The notes beneath the pieces are model-generated. The model searched no databases. It was not told where the DNA came from and saw only the letters and a list, made by a program, of their open reading frames with translations. From contig NZ_CP097463.1 in assembly GCF_027247405.1 (NCBI RefSeq), forward strand, positions 1,488,001 through 1,552,000: DNA of 64,000 bases, written 5' to 3'. The translations under genes and the position numbers were made by a program. Positions 43,475-52,951 of the stretch are shown in pieces (the first letter of the stretch is position 1; each line of letters opens with the position of its first letter). This stretch comes from Jatrophihabitans cynanchi (lineage in GTDB: Bacteria; Actinomycetota; Actinomycetes; Mycobacteriales; Jatrophihabitantaceae).

Positions 43475-44331
43475 CGCAGAACCCGCCGATCCTCGGGCAG
43501 CCGTCCGATCCGCAACATCATCCGGTACGCGATCACGCACACCACCGCACCGATGGCGAGCAGCAGTGCGCCGCCGCCGGAGTCGTACGCGTGCAAGGTG
43601 GTCGACCTGGTGCCGAGCAGGAGCAGCACCACCCACGGTGCCGCGACCGCGAGCCGTGCCGCGTTCACGATCCAACCCTGCCTGGTCTCCAACTCGGCGC
43701 GGGTGCGGGCGTCCGAACGCAACAGCTCGGACAGCATCCGCAGCACCGAGCCGACGTCGCTGCCACCTACCTCGTGGGCGACGCGCATCGTCTCGCAGAC
43801 CCGATCGCCCACCGGATCGGCCAGATCGGCCTCGAGCCGGTCGAGGCACTCGCCGAATCGGCCACTCGCGCGGTACGCGGTCGCGAACCGTCCGAACGCC
43901 GGTCGCAGCTCCGCCGGGCCGCGAACCGCCAGCGCCGACAGCCCTTCGGGCAGCGACATGCCGGCCCGGACGGCCGACGCGAGATTGTCCACGGCCTCGG
44001 GCCACAGTTCACGCAGCGCGACCTGGCGCTTACGGCGCATCCGGCGCAGCACGACGGTGGGCAGGAAGAAGGCGAAGACGCAGAAACACAGCGCGACGGT
44101 GAGCGTTCGCGTCAGGACCAGGACGACGAGCGACGCTGCTACCGAACAGCCGAACTGTGCGAACAGCAGCTGGGTCCCGCCGACACCGTCGACGCCCGCC
44201 TGCCGGATCAGCTGGTGCCTACGGGCCGCCCAGCCGGAGGTTCGCGGCGAGGTGACAAGCGGGGCTCGGCGGCCGCTGCGCCAGATCAGCAACAGCCCGA
44301 TGCCGAGTGCGAGGCCGAGGACCGCTCCCAC
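43471..44331 (-). CDS. tadB: TadB-like type II secretion F-domain membrane protein
   Basis: 286 residues. The N-terminal helix is followed by two hydrophobic helices, a soluble T2SSF segment (LWPEAVDNLASAVRAGMSLPEGLSALAVRGP) and two C-terminal helices. It is the partner of TadC in the platform. The GTG start is 1 bp after the tadA stop and has GAGG six bases upstream. Confidence 0.88.
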   Translation of the reverse strand: MGAVLGLALGIGLLLIWRSGRRAPLVTSPRTSGWAARRHQLIRQAGVDGVGGTQLLFAQFGCSVAASLVVLVLTRTLTVALCFCVFAFFLPTVVLRRMRRKRQVALRELWPEAVDNLASAVRAGMSLPEGLSALAVRGPAELRPAFGRFATAYRASGRFGECLDRLEADLADPVGDRVCETMRVAHEVGGSDVGSVLRMLSELLRSDARTRAELETRQGWIVNAARLAVAAPWVVLLLLGTRSTTLHAYDSGGGALLLAIGAVVCVIAYRMMLRIGRLPEDRRVLR

Positions 44332-44332
44332 G

Positions 44333-45646
44333 TCAGGCCTCGCGCACTGCCGACTGCAAGGTGCGTTCGGAGCGCCGGCCCAAAGCGCCCAGCAGGTCGA
44401 TGCCGGCCGCCTCGTACCGCTCCGGCCTGGGCGGGTACCCCTCACCCCGTTCCAGCCGCCCGCGGATCGTGGTGAACAGCTCGGTCGTCTCGATGACGTC
44501 GCCCTCGACCCGTCCGGTCACGCCGACGATCTCGCGCACCCGACGCGCCCCGCTCGCCTCGACGCTCAGGTGCACCACCAGGTCGACCGAGGTCGCCACG
44601 GTGGGCACGACGAATGCGGCCGACACGTTCTCGCCCGCCAGCAGCGGGAGCGTGCACATCTTCACCAGCGCCTCGCGCGCGGAGTTCGCGTGCAGCGTGC
44701 ACATGCCGGGCAGCCCGGAGTTCAAGGCCACCAGCAGGTCGAGGCACTCCTCCTGCCGCACCTCGCCCACGATCAGCCGGGACGGCCGCATGCGCAGGGC
44801 TTCTTTCACCAGGCGCCGCAACGGGATCTCGCCAGTGCCCTCAAGGTTGGGCTGGCGGGTCTGCATGGCGACCACGTCCGGAAGCGGCACCTGCAGTTCG
44901 AAGACCTCCTCGACGGTGACCACCCGCTCGCGTGCCGGGATCGCTGCGCACAGCGCGTTGAGCATCGTCGTCTTGCCCGCCTGCGTGCCGCCCGCGACGA
45001 GAACGTTCAGCCCCGCCGCGACCGATGCCTCCAGGAACCGGGCCGCCTGCTCGGTGAGCGAACCCGCCGCGATCAGCTCCTCGAGCGAGGACAGCCCGAG
45101 CACGAACTTGCGGATGTTCACCGCCATGTGGCGGCGGGTGATGCTCGGGATCACGACGTGCAGCCGGCTGCCGTCCGGGAGCTGCGCGTCGACGAACGGC
45201 GTGGACAGGTCGAGCCGCCGGCCAGTGGTACGCAGCATGCGTTCCACCAGCTCGGCCACCTGCTCGCCGGTCAGGATCACGGTGGTGAGCTCGGAGCGGC
45301 CGCGGCGCGCGACGAACACACGGCCCGGTTCGTTGATCCAGATCTCCTCGATCGCCGGATCGTCGAGAAGCGGCTGCAGCGCGCCGAACCCGGCGACGGC
45401 GTCGTGCACCGCGCGGGCCACCAGGGCCGCGTCGCCGAGCGGCGGCAGCGGTGAGGTGGTGGCCCGGTTCAGGTACTCGGCGACCACCTCGTCGATAAGG
45501 CGAGCCACGGCGCCGGGGTCGAGTGCCGGGTCGATGCCGCGGCGACGCACCAGCTCGCGGACGTCGGCCTCGATGATGCTCTGCGCCGACGACGCCGATC
45601 CCGACAACGACAACCCCGAGAACGACGGCCCCGCCCCCGACAACAC
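44333..45646 (-). CDS. tadA: TadA/CpaF-type pilus assembly ATPase
   Basis: 437 residues. A PilT/VirB11-family ATPase: Walker A VAGGTQAGKTTML, Walker B PSRLIVGEVRQEECLDLLVALNSG, and His in CTLHANSA. The N-terminal domain has RRGRSELTTVILTGEQVAELVERML. It powers assembly of Flp pili, or DNA uptake or adhesion in actinobacteria. GTG at 45646 is preferred over GTG at 45667 because GGAGGGG lies seven bases upstream. TadZ is not visible upstream, so this is the compact actinobacterial arrangement. Confidence 0.92.
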   Translation of the reverse strand: MLSGAGPSFSGLSLSGSASSAQSIIEADVRELVRRRGIDPALDPGAVARLIDEVVAEYLNRATTSPLPPLGDAALVARAVHDAVAGFGALQPLLDDPAIEEIWINEPGRVFVARRGRSELTTVILTGEQVAELVERMLRTTGRRLDLSTPFVDAQLPDGSRLHVVIPSITRRHMAVNIRKFVLGLSSLEELIAAGSLTEQAARFLEASVAAGLNVLVAGGTQAGKTTMLNALCAAIPARERVVTVEEVFELQVPLPDVVAMQTRQPNLEGTGEIPLRRLVKEALRMRPSRLIVGEVRQEECLDLLVALNSGLPGMCTLHANSAREALVKMCTLPLLAGENVSAAFVVPTVATSVDLVVHLSVEASGARRVREIVGVTGRVEGDVIETTELFTTIRGRLERGEGYPPRPERYEAAGIDLLGALGRRSERTLQSAVREA

Positions 45647-45803
45647 AGTGGCCCCTCCCAAATGCACTAAACCCGGCGCACCGGTGCACAGAGGGTACGA
45701 CGGATCGGGCTCCAGGGGAATCGCTGAGCGGGATCTGTGGACGACCGGTGAGCGCAGGGGCCGGTGACAGTTTGATTGGGGTGAGAGCGGGAAGCCTCAG
45801 CTC

Positions 45804-45953
45804 ATGTTGATGGACATCCTGATCGCCCTCGTCATCGTCGTGATCGCCGCCGCACTGGGCATCATCGTGCACCCGCTGCTCTGGTTGATCGTCATAGTCG
45901 CCCTGATCTGGCTCTTCACCCGCCGCGGCAGCTGGTCCCGTTCGCGGGTGTAG
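45804..45953 (+). CDS. 49-residue hydrophobic membrane protein
   Basis: MLMDILIALVIVVIAAALG... two hydrophobic helices with a HPLLW turn and a basic tail RRGSWSRSRV. It resembles the tiny hydrophobic proteins common in actinobacteria, of unknown function. The next in-frame ATG (45810) would remove two residues. It sits divergent to tadA, with GGAAG upstream. Too short for usual gene finding; the conserved style supports it. Confidence 0.55.
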   Translation: MLMDILIALVIVVIAAALGIIVHPLLWLIVIVALIWLFTRRGSWSRSRV

Positions 45954-45958
45954 CTGCG

Positions 45959-46630
45959 CTAGGGCTGCTGGTGCTGCCGCGGGACGACGTGCACCGTCCG
46001 GATCGGGCTCTTCGCCCGGGCGTGGTGCGCGTCGCCGCGGTAGATCCAGCGGTATTCGACGGTGCGAGTCGGTCGCACCCGCAACCGCGCTGCCCCGTGC
46101 TGCGACGTGTGGACGACACCGACGAGGTGGAACGTCCCACCGGGCACGCGCGCGTACAGCTTCAGCCGGGCGTGCTGGACCGGCCGGCCTGACCCGTCCC
46201 GTACCCGTCCCACCACCGTGAGTGCCGTTCCGCGCGTGAGGCGCTGCGCGTGGCTGATGGTCACCGACGCCGGGCAGACGGTGACGGCGCGCCGCACCGC
46301 CGCGCCCTCGGTGGCCGAGAACTCGACCACGTGCCGGCCCGCGGCGACGCCGGTGAACCGGTAACCGTCGCCGCCCGTCACCGCGGAACGGTGCACGAAG
46401 CCGACGCGCGTGCCGTCGAGCTCGACCCGGTGGGTTCCGACGCCGGACGAGGTGTACCAGTCCCGGACGGTGATCGAGCCGAGCGCTGCGCCACAAGCGG
46501 CGTGCACCTGGATACCGCGGTACGCGAACGCCGTGCCGAGGACGGGACGGGCGCCGGCGGTTCCGGACAGGCTTGAGACGGACAGTGCGGCGACGGCGAT
46601 GCCGATCGCGGCTCTACGGACTACCCCCAC
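45959..46630 (-). CDS. secreted protein with Ig-like beta domains
   Basis: 223 residues. Signal peptide cleaved after TAGA, then two Ig-like/Big domains: residues 45-118 (ITVRDWYTSSGVGTHRVEL, YRFTGVAAGRHVVEF) and 122-200 (ISHAQRLTRGTALTVVGRVRDGSGRPVQHARLKLYARV). Secreted and probably an adhesion or matrix protein. The GTG start has GGGGA upstream. It is convergent with the small membrane protein. Confidence 0.65.
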   Translation of the reverse strand: MGVVRRAAIGIAVAALSVSSLSGTAGARPVLGTAFAYRGIQVHAACGAALGSITVRDWYTSSGVGTHRVELDGTRVGFVHRSAVTGGDGYRFTGVAAGRHVVEFSATEGAAVRRAVTVCPASVTISHAQRLTRGTALTVVGRVRDGSGRPVQHARLKLYARVPGGTFHLVGVVHTSQHGAARLRVRPTRTVEYRWIYRGDAHHARAKSPIRTVHVVPRQHQQP

Positions 46631-46807
46631 CAGTTCCCCAACCGGTCACGCCCGACACCCCCGCCAGGCTGGGAGAATCCTAAACGAAATCTTCACCGCA
46701 CGCTGCCCCATCGGGCGCGGAAGACGGCGATTCGTCCGGTTCGAAAGGGAATCCGGGGCCGCGCGCCGCGCCCTACCCTTGCTGCAGCACCGCTCCCGGG
46801 GGTCAGC

Positions 46808-48229
46808 ATGACGGTCCAGCACGATTCGGCGGCCCGTCCGCGGCCGGCACGCGCGGTGCACCCGCCGACCGGTCCCGAGCCGACCACGCCGACGCCGACG
46901 CCGGCACCGACACCGGCGCTGCTGCGCTCGCTCGCCGCGGCCGATGCCGGCTCGCGCGCCCGGGCGCTGGAGTCGGCACAGGCGAGCTCCGGCAACCGCG
47001 CCGTACAGCGCCTGCTCGGCGGTGCCGCGTCCGACCTGGTGGATCTCGCCACCCTGACCGCCGAGGCCGCCCGGCTGCTGGTGACCGGGCTGGTCGGCGG
47101 CGCGGGGGCGGTGACGAACGAGCTGACCGACGCGCTGTTCTGGTTCGCCCACCCGGACCTGCGCGGCGTCCGCATCGAACCCGGCACACCCGAGGCACGA
47201 CAGTGGCTCACCATCCGCGATTCGGTCGTCCGCCCGTTGCTGCACCCGAAGCCGGGAACACCCGCCGCCGACGCGCACACAGCAGCCGCACCGACCGGCC
47301 TGACGCCGACGGACCACGTGGCTGCGCAGAGCGGGCCAGCGACGACGGCCGGTACCGGCGACCGCTACTTCACCCAGGACGCCGGCCACTACCAGGACAC
47401 CAGTGGCGGGACGGTGCGCGTGTGGATGTACGGCTCGTCCGCCGCGAACGTCTGCAACATGACCTCGCTGACGATGAGCCTGGTCAGCATCGCGGGCGAG
47501 AGCGAGTTGCGCAGCAGGTTGATCGGGCTGCTGCACACCGCGGGCATGCATGAAGGTGCCCAGGTGCAGGTGGGCGGGAGGTGGACGCCGCTGGCCACCG
47601 CGCTGGACGACCCGAAGCTCGTCGCCCGCATCGAGACCCTTGACCTGGTCACCGCCGCCGCGATCGGCACGTCCAGCGGGTACGGGTCGGTGACGAAGGC
47701 GGCGACGATCGCGCGCATCGCCAACGCGACCGGGCTGGCCACCGCGTCCGAGGCGACCGGCGCGATCCACCTGACCGACGCCAAGGTCAGGGCGAAGGCG
47801 GCCGCGCTGCTCGCCGCCGGCAACCGGGTGATCGCCGGGACGGTGAACCACTACATCTACCTGCTGGAGGTCCGCGACGACGGCGTGCTCGTCCACGACC
47901 CGGCCGGCGCCCGGGTGCAGCCGGACCTGACCGGCAAGCTGTTCCTGCACAACGGTTCGGCGGCGCACCTGGCCGGCGAGTTCCTCGGCTTCGACGCGAC
48001 CCGCCGCGAACGCGCGGTGCGCCGGCTGTCGCAGAACCCGTCGCTCGCGCCACTCGTCGATCGGCTGCAGTCGATCGCGGCGATGAGCGGCGCCGACCGC
48101 GCGGCGGGGCTGAAGGCATTGCGCAAGGACTTTCCCGGCGACCACGAGGCCGGGGAGCGGAACTACTACGCAGCAGGCGAGTTCGCCGAGAACGACCTGC
48201 GGCTGCGCGTCACCGTCACACCGACCTGA
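46808..48229 (+). CDS. putative injection-system-type cargo with C39-like cysteine peptidase core
   Basis: 473 residues, no signal peptide. A Pro/Thr-rich N-terminus leads to SGNRAVQRLL (61-70), the GNRAV-type motif seen in proteins linked to extracellular contractile injection systems. The C-terminal part has NVCNMTSLTMSLV (Cys216), NHYIYLLEV (His348) and VLVHDPAGAR (Asp364), spaced as in papain-like C39 peptidases. It would be an intracellularly made toxin or effector. No injection-system structural genes are in the window. Neighbours are unrelated: a divergent Ig protein and a convergent MFS gene. The family call is inference from motifs. Confidence 0.6.
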   Translation: MTVQHDSAARPRPARAVHPPTGPEPTTPTPTPAPTPALLRSLAAADAGSRARALESAQASSGNRAVQRLLGGAASDLVDLATLTAEAARLLVTGLVGGAGAVTNELTDALFWFAHPDLRGVRIEPGTPEARQWLTIRDSVVRPLLHPKPGTPAADAHTAAAPTGLTPTDHVAAQSGPATTAGTGDRYFTQDAGHYQDTSGGTVRVWMYGSSAANVCNMTSLTMSLVSIAGESELRSRLIGLLHTAGMHEGAQVQVGGRWTPLATALDDPKLVARIETLDLVTAAAIGTSSGYGSVTKAATIARIANATGLATASEATGAIHLTDAKVRAKAAALLAAGNRVIAGTVNHYIYLLEVRDDGVLVHDPAGARVQPDLTGKLFLHNGSAAHLAGEFLGFDATRRERAVRRLSQNPSLAPLVDRLQSIAAMSGADRAAGLKALRKDFPGDHEAGERNYYAAGEFAENDLRLRVTVTPT

Positions 48230-48234
48230 CGCGC

Positions 48235-49974
48235 TCAGGCCGCCTCGGCGGTCGTGGTCGCCCCGACGGCGTCGTCGACATGGATGTACCGGGTGCCCCG
48301 GAACAGCGAGGCCACCGCGCCGATCACCGACATCACGATCGCCATGCCGAACGCGATCACCAACCCGTGGTGGAACGGTTGCGAGATCAGGTGCGGGAAG
48401 AACTCGCGGCCGGCGAGCGTGGCCTGGTCCGAAGCCGGCAGTGTCGACAACGTCTGCTTGCCCACCAGCGTCTGGATCGGGTTGTAACCGAGGAACGCGG
48501 CGAACAGGCTGCCTACCGGCGGCGCGTTCGCGACCGTGGTGGCGGCCGCCTGCGGCACGTGGTGCGCGAGCAGCCCGCTCTTGAGGGTGGCCGGCAGCGT
48601 CGCGGCCAGCCCGGCGATCATCAGCGAGAAGAACACGCCGATCGACAGCGAGAAGCCGGAGTTCTGGAAGGTAGCGCGCATGCCGGACGCCGCGCCGCGC
48701 TGGTGCGCCGGGACGCTGTTCATGATCGCGGTCGTGTTCGGCGCCGAGAACAGCCCGGAGCCGATCCCGTTCAGCACGAGCAGGCCGGCGAACTGCCAGT
48801 ACCGGAAGTCGGTGGGCAGCAGCACGAAGCCGAGGAAGCTGAGCGCGACGAGCAGCAGCCCGCCGGTGGCGAACGCGCGCGCCCCGAACCGGTCCGACAG
48901 CGCGCCGGACAGCGGCCCGGCCACCAGGAACGCGATCGTCAGCGGAACCAGGTAGATGCCCGCCCACAGCGGGGTGTCCTCGAACTTGTAGCCGTGCAGT
49001 GGCAACCAGATGCCCTGCAACCAGATGATCAGCATGAACTGCATGCCGCCGCGCGCGACGGACGCCAGCAGGCCGGCCAGGTTGCCCGCCCAGAACGCGC
49101 GGATCCGGAACAGCGGCATCGCGAACATCGGCGCTTCGACCTTGGTCTCGACGAAGCAGAACACCACGAGCAGCAGCCCGCCGCCGATCAGGCCGAGCAG
49201 CACCCACGGGTTCGTCCAGCCCATCGTCTGCTGCCGGTACGGCTGGATGCCGTAGGTGATCGCGACCAGCACCGCGGTGAGGCCGACGCCGAACAGCAGG
49301 TTGCCCCACCAGTCGACCTTGGACGCGCGCCGCTCGCCCAGTTCGTGCAGGCTGCGGTAGGACCAGAACGTGCCGATGATCCCGAACGGCACGGACACGA
49401 AGAACACCAGGCGCCAGTCGACCTCGGCGAGCAGGCCGCCGGCGATCAGCCCGATGAACGAGCCGGCGAGCGCGGCGACCTGGTTGATGCCCATCGCCAT
49501 GCCGCGCCGGTCAGCCGGGAACGCGTCGGTGAGGATCGCTGTCGAGTTGGCGAACAGCATGGCGCCGCCGATGCCCTGCACGACGCGCCACACGATCAGC
49601 CACATCGCACCGCCGCCCCCGTGCATCGGGTCCACCGCGAGCGCGATCGAGCCGAGCGTGAAGACGGCGAAGCCGGCGTTGTAGATCCGGACCCGGCCGT
49701 AGATGTCGCCGAGGCGCCCGAGCGAGACGACCAGCACCGCCGTCACGACGAGGAATCCCATCAGGATCCACAGCAGGTAGCTGATGTTGCCCGGCTGCAG
49801 CGGATCCAGGTCGATGCCCCGGAAGATCGCGGGCAGCGCGATGATCACGATCGAGGCGTTGATCGTCGCCATGAACACGCCGAGCGTGGTGTTCGACAGC
49901 GCCACCCACTTGTAGTGCGGGTGGTCCTTGTCTCGTTGCAGGGACGCCAGGCGGCCCGAGGTGCGCTGTGCCAT
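48235..49974 (-). CDS. MFS drug exporter, DHA2 (EmrB/QacA) family
   Basis: 579 residues, about 14 TM helices. Motif A: LGRLGDIYGRVRIYNAGF; ATINASIVIIALPAI is the DHA2 helix 1 with conserved NxxIVxxALP; later WRVVQGIGGAMLFANS. It expels drugs or lipids by proton antiport. Start: TACAAT lies seven bases before ATG at 49974, implying a leaderless mRNA. The ATG at 49983 would overlap the -10 box and is therefore unlikely. Confidence 0.9.
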   Translation of the reverse strand: MAQRTSGRLASLQRDKDHPHYKWVALSNTTLGVFMATINASIVIIALPAIFRGIDLDPLQPGNISYLLWILMGFLVVTAVLVVSLGRLGDIYGRVRIYNAGFAVFTLGSIALAVDPMHGGGGAMWLIVWRVVQGIGGAMLFANSTAILTDAFPADRRGMAMGINQVAALAGSFIGLIAGGLLAEVDWRLVFFVSVPFGIIGTFWSYRSLHELGERRASKVDWWGNLLFGVGLTAVLVAITYGIQPYRQQTMGWTNPWVLLGLIGGGLLLVVFCFVETKVEAPMFAMPLFRIRAFWAGNLAGLLASVARGGMQFMLIIWLQGIWLPLHGYKFEDTPLWAGIYLVPLTIAFLVAGPLSGALSDRFGARAFATGGLLLVALSFLGFVLLPTDFRYWQFAGLLVLNGIGSGLFSAPNTTAIMNSVPAHQRGAASGMRATFQNSGFSLSIGVFFSLMIAGLAATLPATLKSGLLAHHVPQAAATTVANAPPVGSLFAAFLGYNPIQTLVGKQTLSTLPASDQATLAGREFFPHLISQPFHHGLVIAFGMAIVMSVIGAVASLFRGTRYIHVDDAVGATTTAEAA

Positions 49975-49981
49975 CAACGCC

Positions 49982-50012
49982 ATTGTAGGTAGTTAGGCGA
50001 ACTAAAGGTCAA
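49982..50012 (-). promoter_or_regulatory. MFS promoter with operator-like inverted repeat
   Basis: Leftward: TTGACC (50012-50007), 19-nt spacer, TACAAT (49987-49982). The inverted repeat TAGTT-AGGCG-AACTA (49990-50004) lies between them, where a TetR- or MarR-type repressor would block transcription. No regulator gene is adjacent. Confidence 0.55.
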
Positions 50013-50019
50013 GCGATCT

Positions 50020-51222
50020 CTACTGTGAAGCCTTGTACTCGCGAAGCAGGCCGCGGCTGATGATCGTCTTCTGGATCTCCGAGGTGCCCTCGCCGATGAG
50101 CAGGAACGGCGCCTCGCGCATCAGGCGCTCGATCTCGTACTCCTTGGAGTAGCCGTAGCCGCCGTGGATGCGGAACGCCTCCTGGGTCACCTCGGCGCAG
50201 TACTCGGATGCGAGCAGCTTGGCCATGCCGGCCTCGACGTCGTTGCGCTCGCCGGCGTCCTTGAGCCGGGCGGCGTTCACCATCATCAGGTGCGCGGCCT
50301 CGACCTTGGTCGCCATCTCGGCGAGCTTGAACGCGATCGCCTGGTGGTCGGCGATCTGCTTGCCGAACGTCCTGCGCTGCTGGGCGTACTGCACGGCCAG
50401 CTCGAAGGCGCGGATCGAGATCCCGCACGCGCGGGCGGCCACGTTGACCCGGCCCACCTCGACGCCGTCCATCATCTGGTAGAAGCCACGTCCGCGACCC
50501 GCCTCGCCGCCCAGGATCGAACCGGCCGGCACCCGCACGCCGTCGAGCACCATCTCGGTGGTCTCGACGCCCTTGTAGCCCATCTTCTCGATCTTGCCGG
50601 GGATGGTGAGGCCCGGCCGGGTCTCGCCGAAGCCGGGCTCCTTCTCGATGAGGAAGGTGGTCATGTTCTTGTAGACCGAGTCGCCGCCGAGCTCGTCCTT
50701 CACCAGGGTGGCGACGACGCCGGCGCGCGAGCCGTTGGTCAGCCACATCTTCTGCCCGTTGAGGACGAACTCCGCACCCTCCTGAGTCGCCTTGGACTTG
50801 ATCGCCGAGACGTCCGAACCGCACTCCGGCTCGCTCATCGAGAACGCGCCGCGGATCTCGCCGCTGGCCATCTTCGGCAGCAGCCGCTGCTTCTGCTCGT
50901 CCGTGCCGTGCTGGTTGATCATGTACGCGACGATGAAGTGGGTGTTGATCACTCCGGAGATGGACATCCAGCCCCGCGCGATCTGCTCCACCACCAACGC
51001 ATAGGTCAACAGCGACTCCCCCAGGCCGCCGAACTCCTCAGCGATGGTCAGCCCGAACAGGCCCATCTGCTTCATCTGCTCGACGATCGCCTCCGGGAAC
51101 TCGTCGGCGTGCTCGAGCTCCTGCGCGTTCGGGATGATCTCCTTGTCCACGAACGTCCGCACCGCGGACAGGATCTCGGTCTGCACATCCGTCAGGCCGG
51201 CGGTCTGGGCAAGGCGCGCCAT
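50020..51222 (-). CDS. acyl-CoA dehydrogenase
   Basis: 400 residues. FAD-dependent oxidation of acyl-CoA. Motifs: FSMSEPECGSDVSAIKSKATQEGAEFVLNGQKMWLTNGSRA (flavin and substrate binding), RRTFGKQIADHQAIAFKLAEMAT, RIHGGYGYSKEYEIERLMREAPFLLIGEGTSEIQKTII, the C-terminal domain signature. Chain-length specificity is unknown. GGAGG lies eight bases before the ATG. Confidence 0.93.
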   Translation of the reverse strand: MARLAQTAGLTDVQTEILSAVRTFVDKEIIPNAQELEHADEFPEAIVEQMKQMGLFGLTIAEEFGGLGESLLTYALVVEQIARGWMSISGVINTHFIVAYMINQHGTDEQKQRLLPKMASGEIRGAFSMSEPECGSDVSAIKSKATQEGAEFVLNGQKMWLTNGSRAGVVATLVKDELGGDSVYKNMTTFLIEKEPGFGETRPGLTIPGKIEKMGYKGVETTEMVLDGVRVPAGSILGGEAGRGRGFYQMMDGVEVGRVNVAARACGISIRAFELAVQYAQQRRTFGKQIADHQAIAFKLAEMATKVEAAHLMMVNAARLKDAGERNDVEAGMAKLLASEYCAEVTQEAFRIHGGYGYSKEYEIERLMREAPFLLIGEGTSEIQKTIISRGLLREYKASQ

Positions 51223-51481
51223 CGCGGTGTCCTCCAGGTGAGGTCGCGCCGGAGCGCGCGAAAGGTCTCGGCAGGGGTCGGCGGAAGTATCCCCCGCGCC
51301 TTGCGGCCGCGTCCCGGCAAGCCGCGTGAGATGACTCTCAGCAGCACCGCCGCACAGTCAATTCCCATCTTCCTGCTGATTTGCCGCGAACCATTCCAAG
51401 CTGATGATCGGCTGAGTAGGTTCCAGACGAGCCGACCCCATCCGCGGCCGGCCAGGACGGCACTCGAAAGGGACGCAGCAC

Positions 51482-52825
51482 ATGCTCACTCGACGCCGCG
51501 CCGGACGGACCACCAGATTCGCCGGCACACTCACCGGACTCACCGCGCTCGTCGCGGGCGCGATCGTGCCGCTGGCCGCCCCCGCGGTGGCCGCCGGCGG
51601 CATGACGCCCGCCATCGGCGTACACCCGGACGCGAAGGTGGTCGGCCAGGCCACCGGCCGGGACGGCACCGTGCTGTTCGGCTGCCAGGTCACCACGCCC
51701 GCCGGCTGCTACGGGCCGGACCAGATCCGCGCCGCGTACGGCGTGGACAAACTCGCCAACTTCGGCCTGGACGGCCGCGGCCGCACCATCGTCATCGTCG
51801 ACGCCTTCCAGAGCCCGACGATCCAGCACGACCTGGACACCTTCGACGCGCTGTGGGGCCTGCCGGACGCGACGGTGAACATCATCGCGCCGCAGGGGCT
51901 CACCCCGTTCGACCAGAACGACGCGAACCAGACCGGCTGGGCCGGCGAGATCACGCTGGACGTGGAGTGGGCGCACGCGATCGCCCCCAAGGCGAGGCTC
52001 GACCTGGTGCTGGCCAAGTCCAACGACGACGCCGACATCCTGGCCGCCACCAGGTTCGCGGTCGACCACTCGCTGGGCGACGTCATCTCGCAGAGCTTCG
52101 GCGAGGCCGAGCAGTGCATGGATCCCGCGCTGCTGAAGGCGCAACACCGGCTGTTCCAGCAGGCCACCCGCAAGGGGATCACGCTGCTGGCATCGGCCGG
52201 CGACCAGGGCTCGGCACAGCCGACGTGCGACGGCACCTCGTTCTTCAAGGCCGCCAGCACCCCGGCGACCGACCCGAACGTCACCGCGGTCGGTGGCACG
52301 ATCCTGGACGCCGACGGCACGACCGGCGCGTACCACAGCGAGACGACCTGGAACGAGCCTGCCTTCCAGGCCGCCGGCGGCGGCGGGTACTCCGTGCTCT
52401 ACCGCGAGCCGGCGTACCAGGTGTTCAGCCAGCGTAGCCACATGCGCGCCGTCCCGGACGTCTCCTACAACGCCGCGATCATCGGCGGCGTCCTGGCCGT
52501 CTGGAGCTCGTCCGGCCAGGGTGCCGACCTGGTGTTCCGCTTCGGCGGCACGAGCGCCGGGTCGCCGCAGTGGGCCGGGCTGGTGGCGCTCGCCGACCAG
52601 GCGCGGCACGGCCGGGTCGGGATGATCAACGACACGCTGTACGCGCTGTCGCTGTCGCGGCACACGTACAACGCGGTGTTCCACGACGTCACCACCGGTG
52701 ACAACACCTACCACGGCGACGTGACCGTCCCCGGCTTCGCGGCGACGCGCGGCTGGGACGCGGCCACCGGTCTGGGTACCCCCAAGGCCGACCGGTTGGT
52801 CCCGATCCTGGCGATCAGCAGGTAG
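51482..52825 (+). CDS. secreted sedolisin-like (S53) protease, short form
   Basis: 447 residues. Signal peptide MLTRRRAGRT...APAVAA. Catalytic residues: Glu156 and Asp160 (GWAGEITLDVEW), Asp241 (ASAGDQGS), Ser358 (GGTSAGSP). The usual S53 prodomain is missing: the catalytic domain begins near residue 75. No PKD domains are present, unlike the other sedolisin. AAAGGGACGCAGCAC is the only weak ribosome-binding site. A strong hairpin follows the stop. Confidence 0.92.
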   Translation: MLTRRRAGRTTRFAGTLTGLTALVAGAIVPLAAPAVAAGGMTPAIGVHPDAKVVGQATGRDGTVLFGCQVTTPAGCYGPDQIRAAYGVDKLANFGLDGRGRTIVIVDAFQSPTIQHDLDTFDALWGLPDATVNIIAPQGLTPFDQNDANQTGWAGEITLDVEWAHAIAPKARLDLVLAKSNDDADILAATRFAVDHSLGDVISQSFGEAEQCMDPALLKAQHRLFQQATRKGITLLASAGDQGSAQPTCDGTSFFKAASTPATDPNVTAVGGTILDADGTTGAYHSETTWNEPAFQAAGGGGYSVLYREPAYQVFSQRSHMRAVPDVSYNAAIIGGVLAVWSSSGQGADLVFRFGGTSAGSPQWAGLVALADQARHGRVGMINDTLYALSLSRHTYNAVFHDVTTGDNTYHGDVTVPGFAATRGWDAATGLGTPKADRLVPILAISR

Positions 52826-52839
52826 TCCGCGAACACCAC

Positions 52840-52869
52840 CTTCGGCCCCGGCTCCGGCCGGGGCCGAAG
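52840..52869 (+). terminator. terminator hairpin after the short sedolisin
   Basis: A perfect 12-bp stem, CTTCGGCCCCGG against CCGGGGCCGAAG, with a 6-nt loop, 14 bp past the stop; no T-run. Confidence 0.8.
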
Positions 52870-52951
52870 CCCGTTCCGGGCGCGACGCCGGTGCCGGACC
52901 GCGCGCACCTGCGTCCGCCGCCCGGGCCCGGCGACGGTCTAGCCTGCTGAC

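Noticed and set aside
46646-49309. An 887-codon leftward frame through the C39-like and MFS genes
   Set aside because: Shadow of two clearly coding genes; no domains, excessive Arg/Gly.
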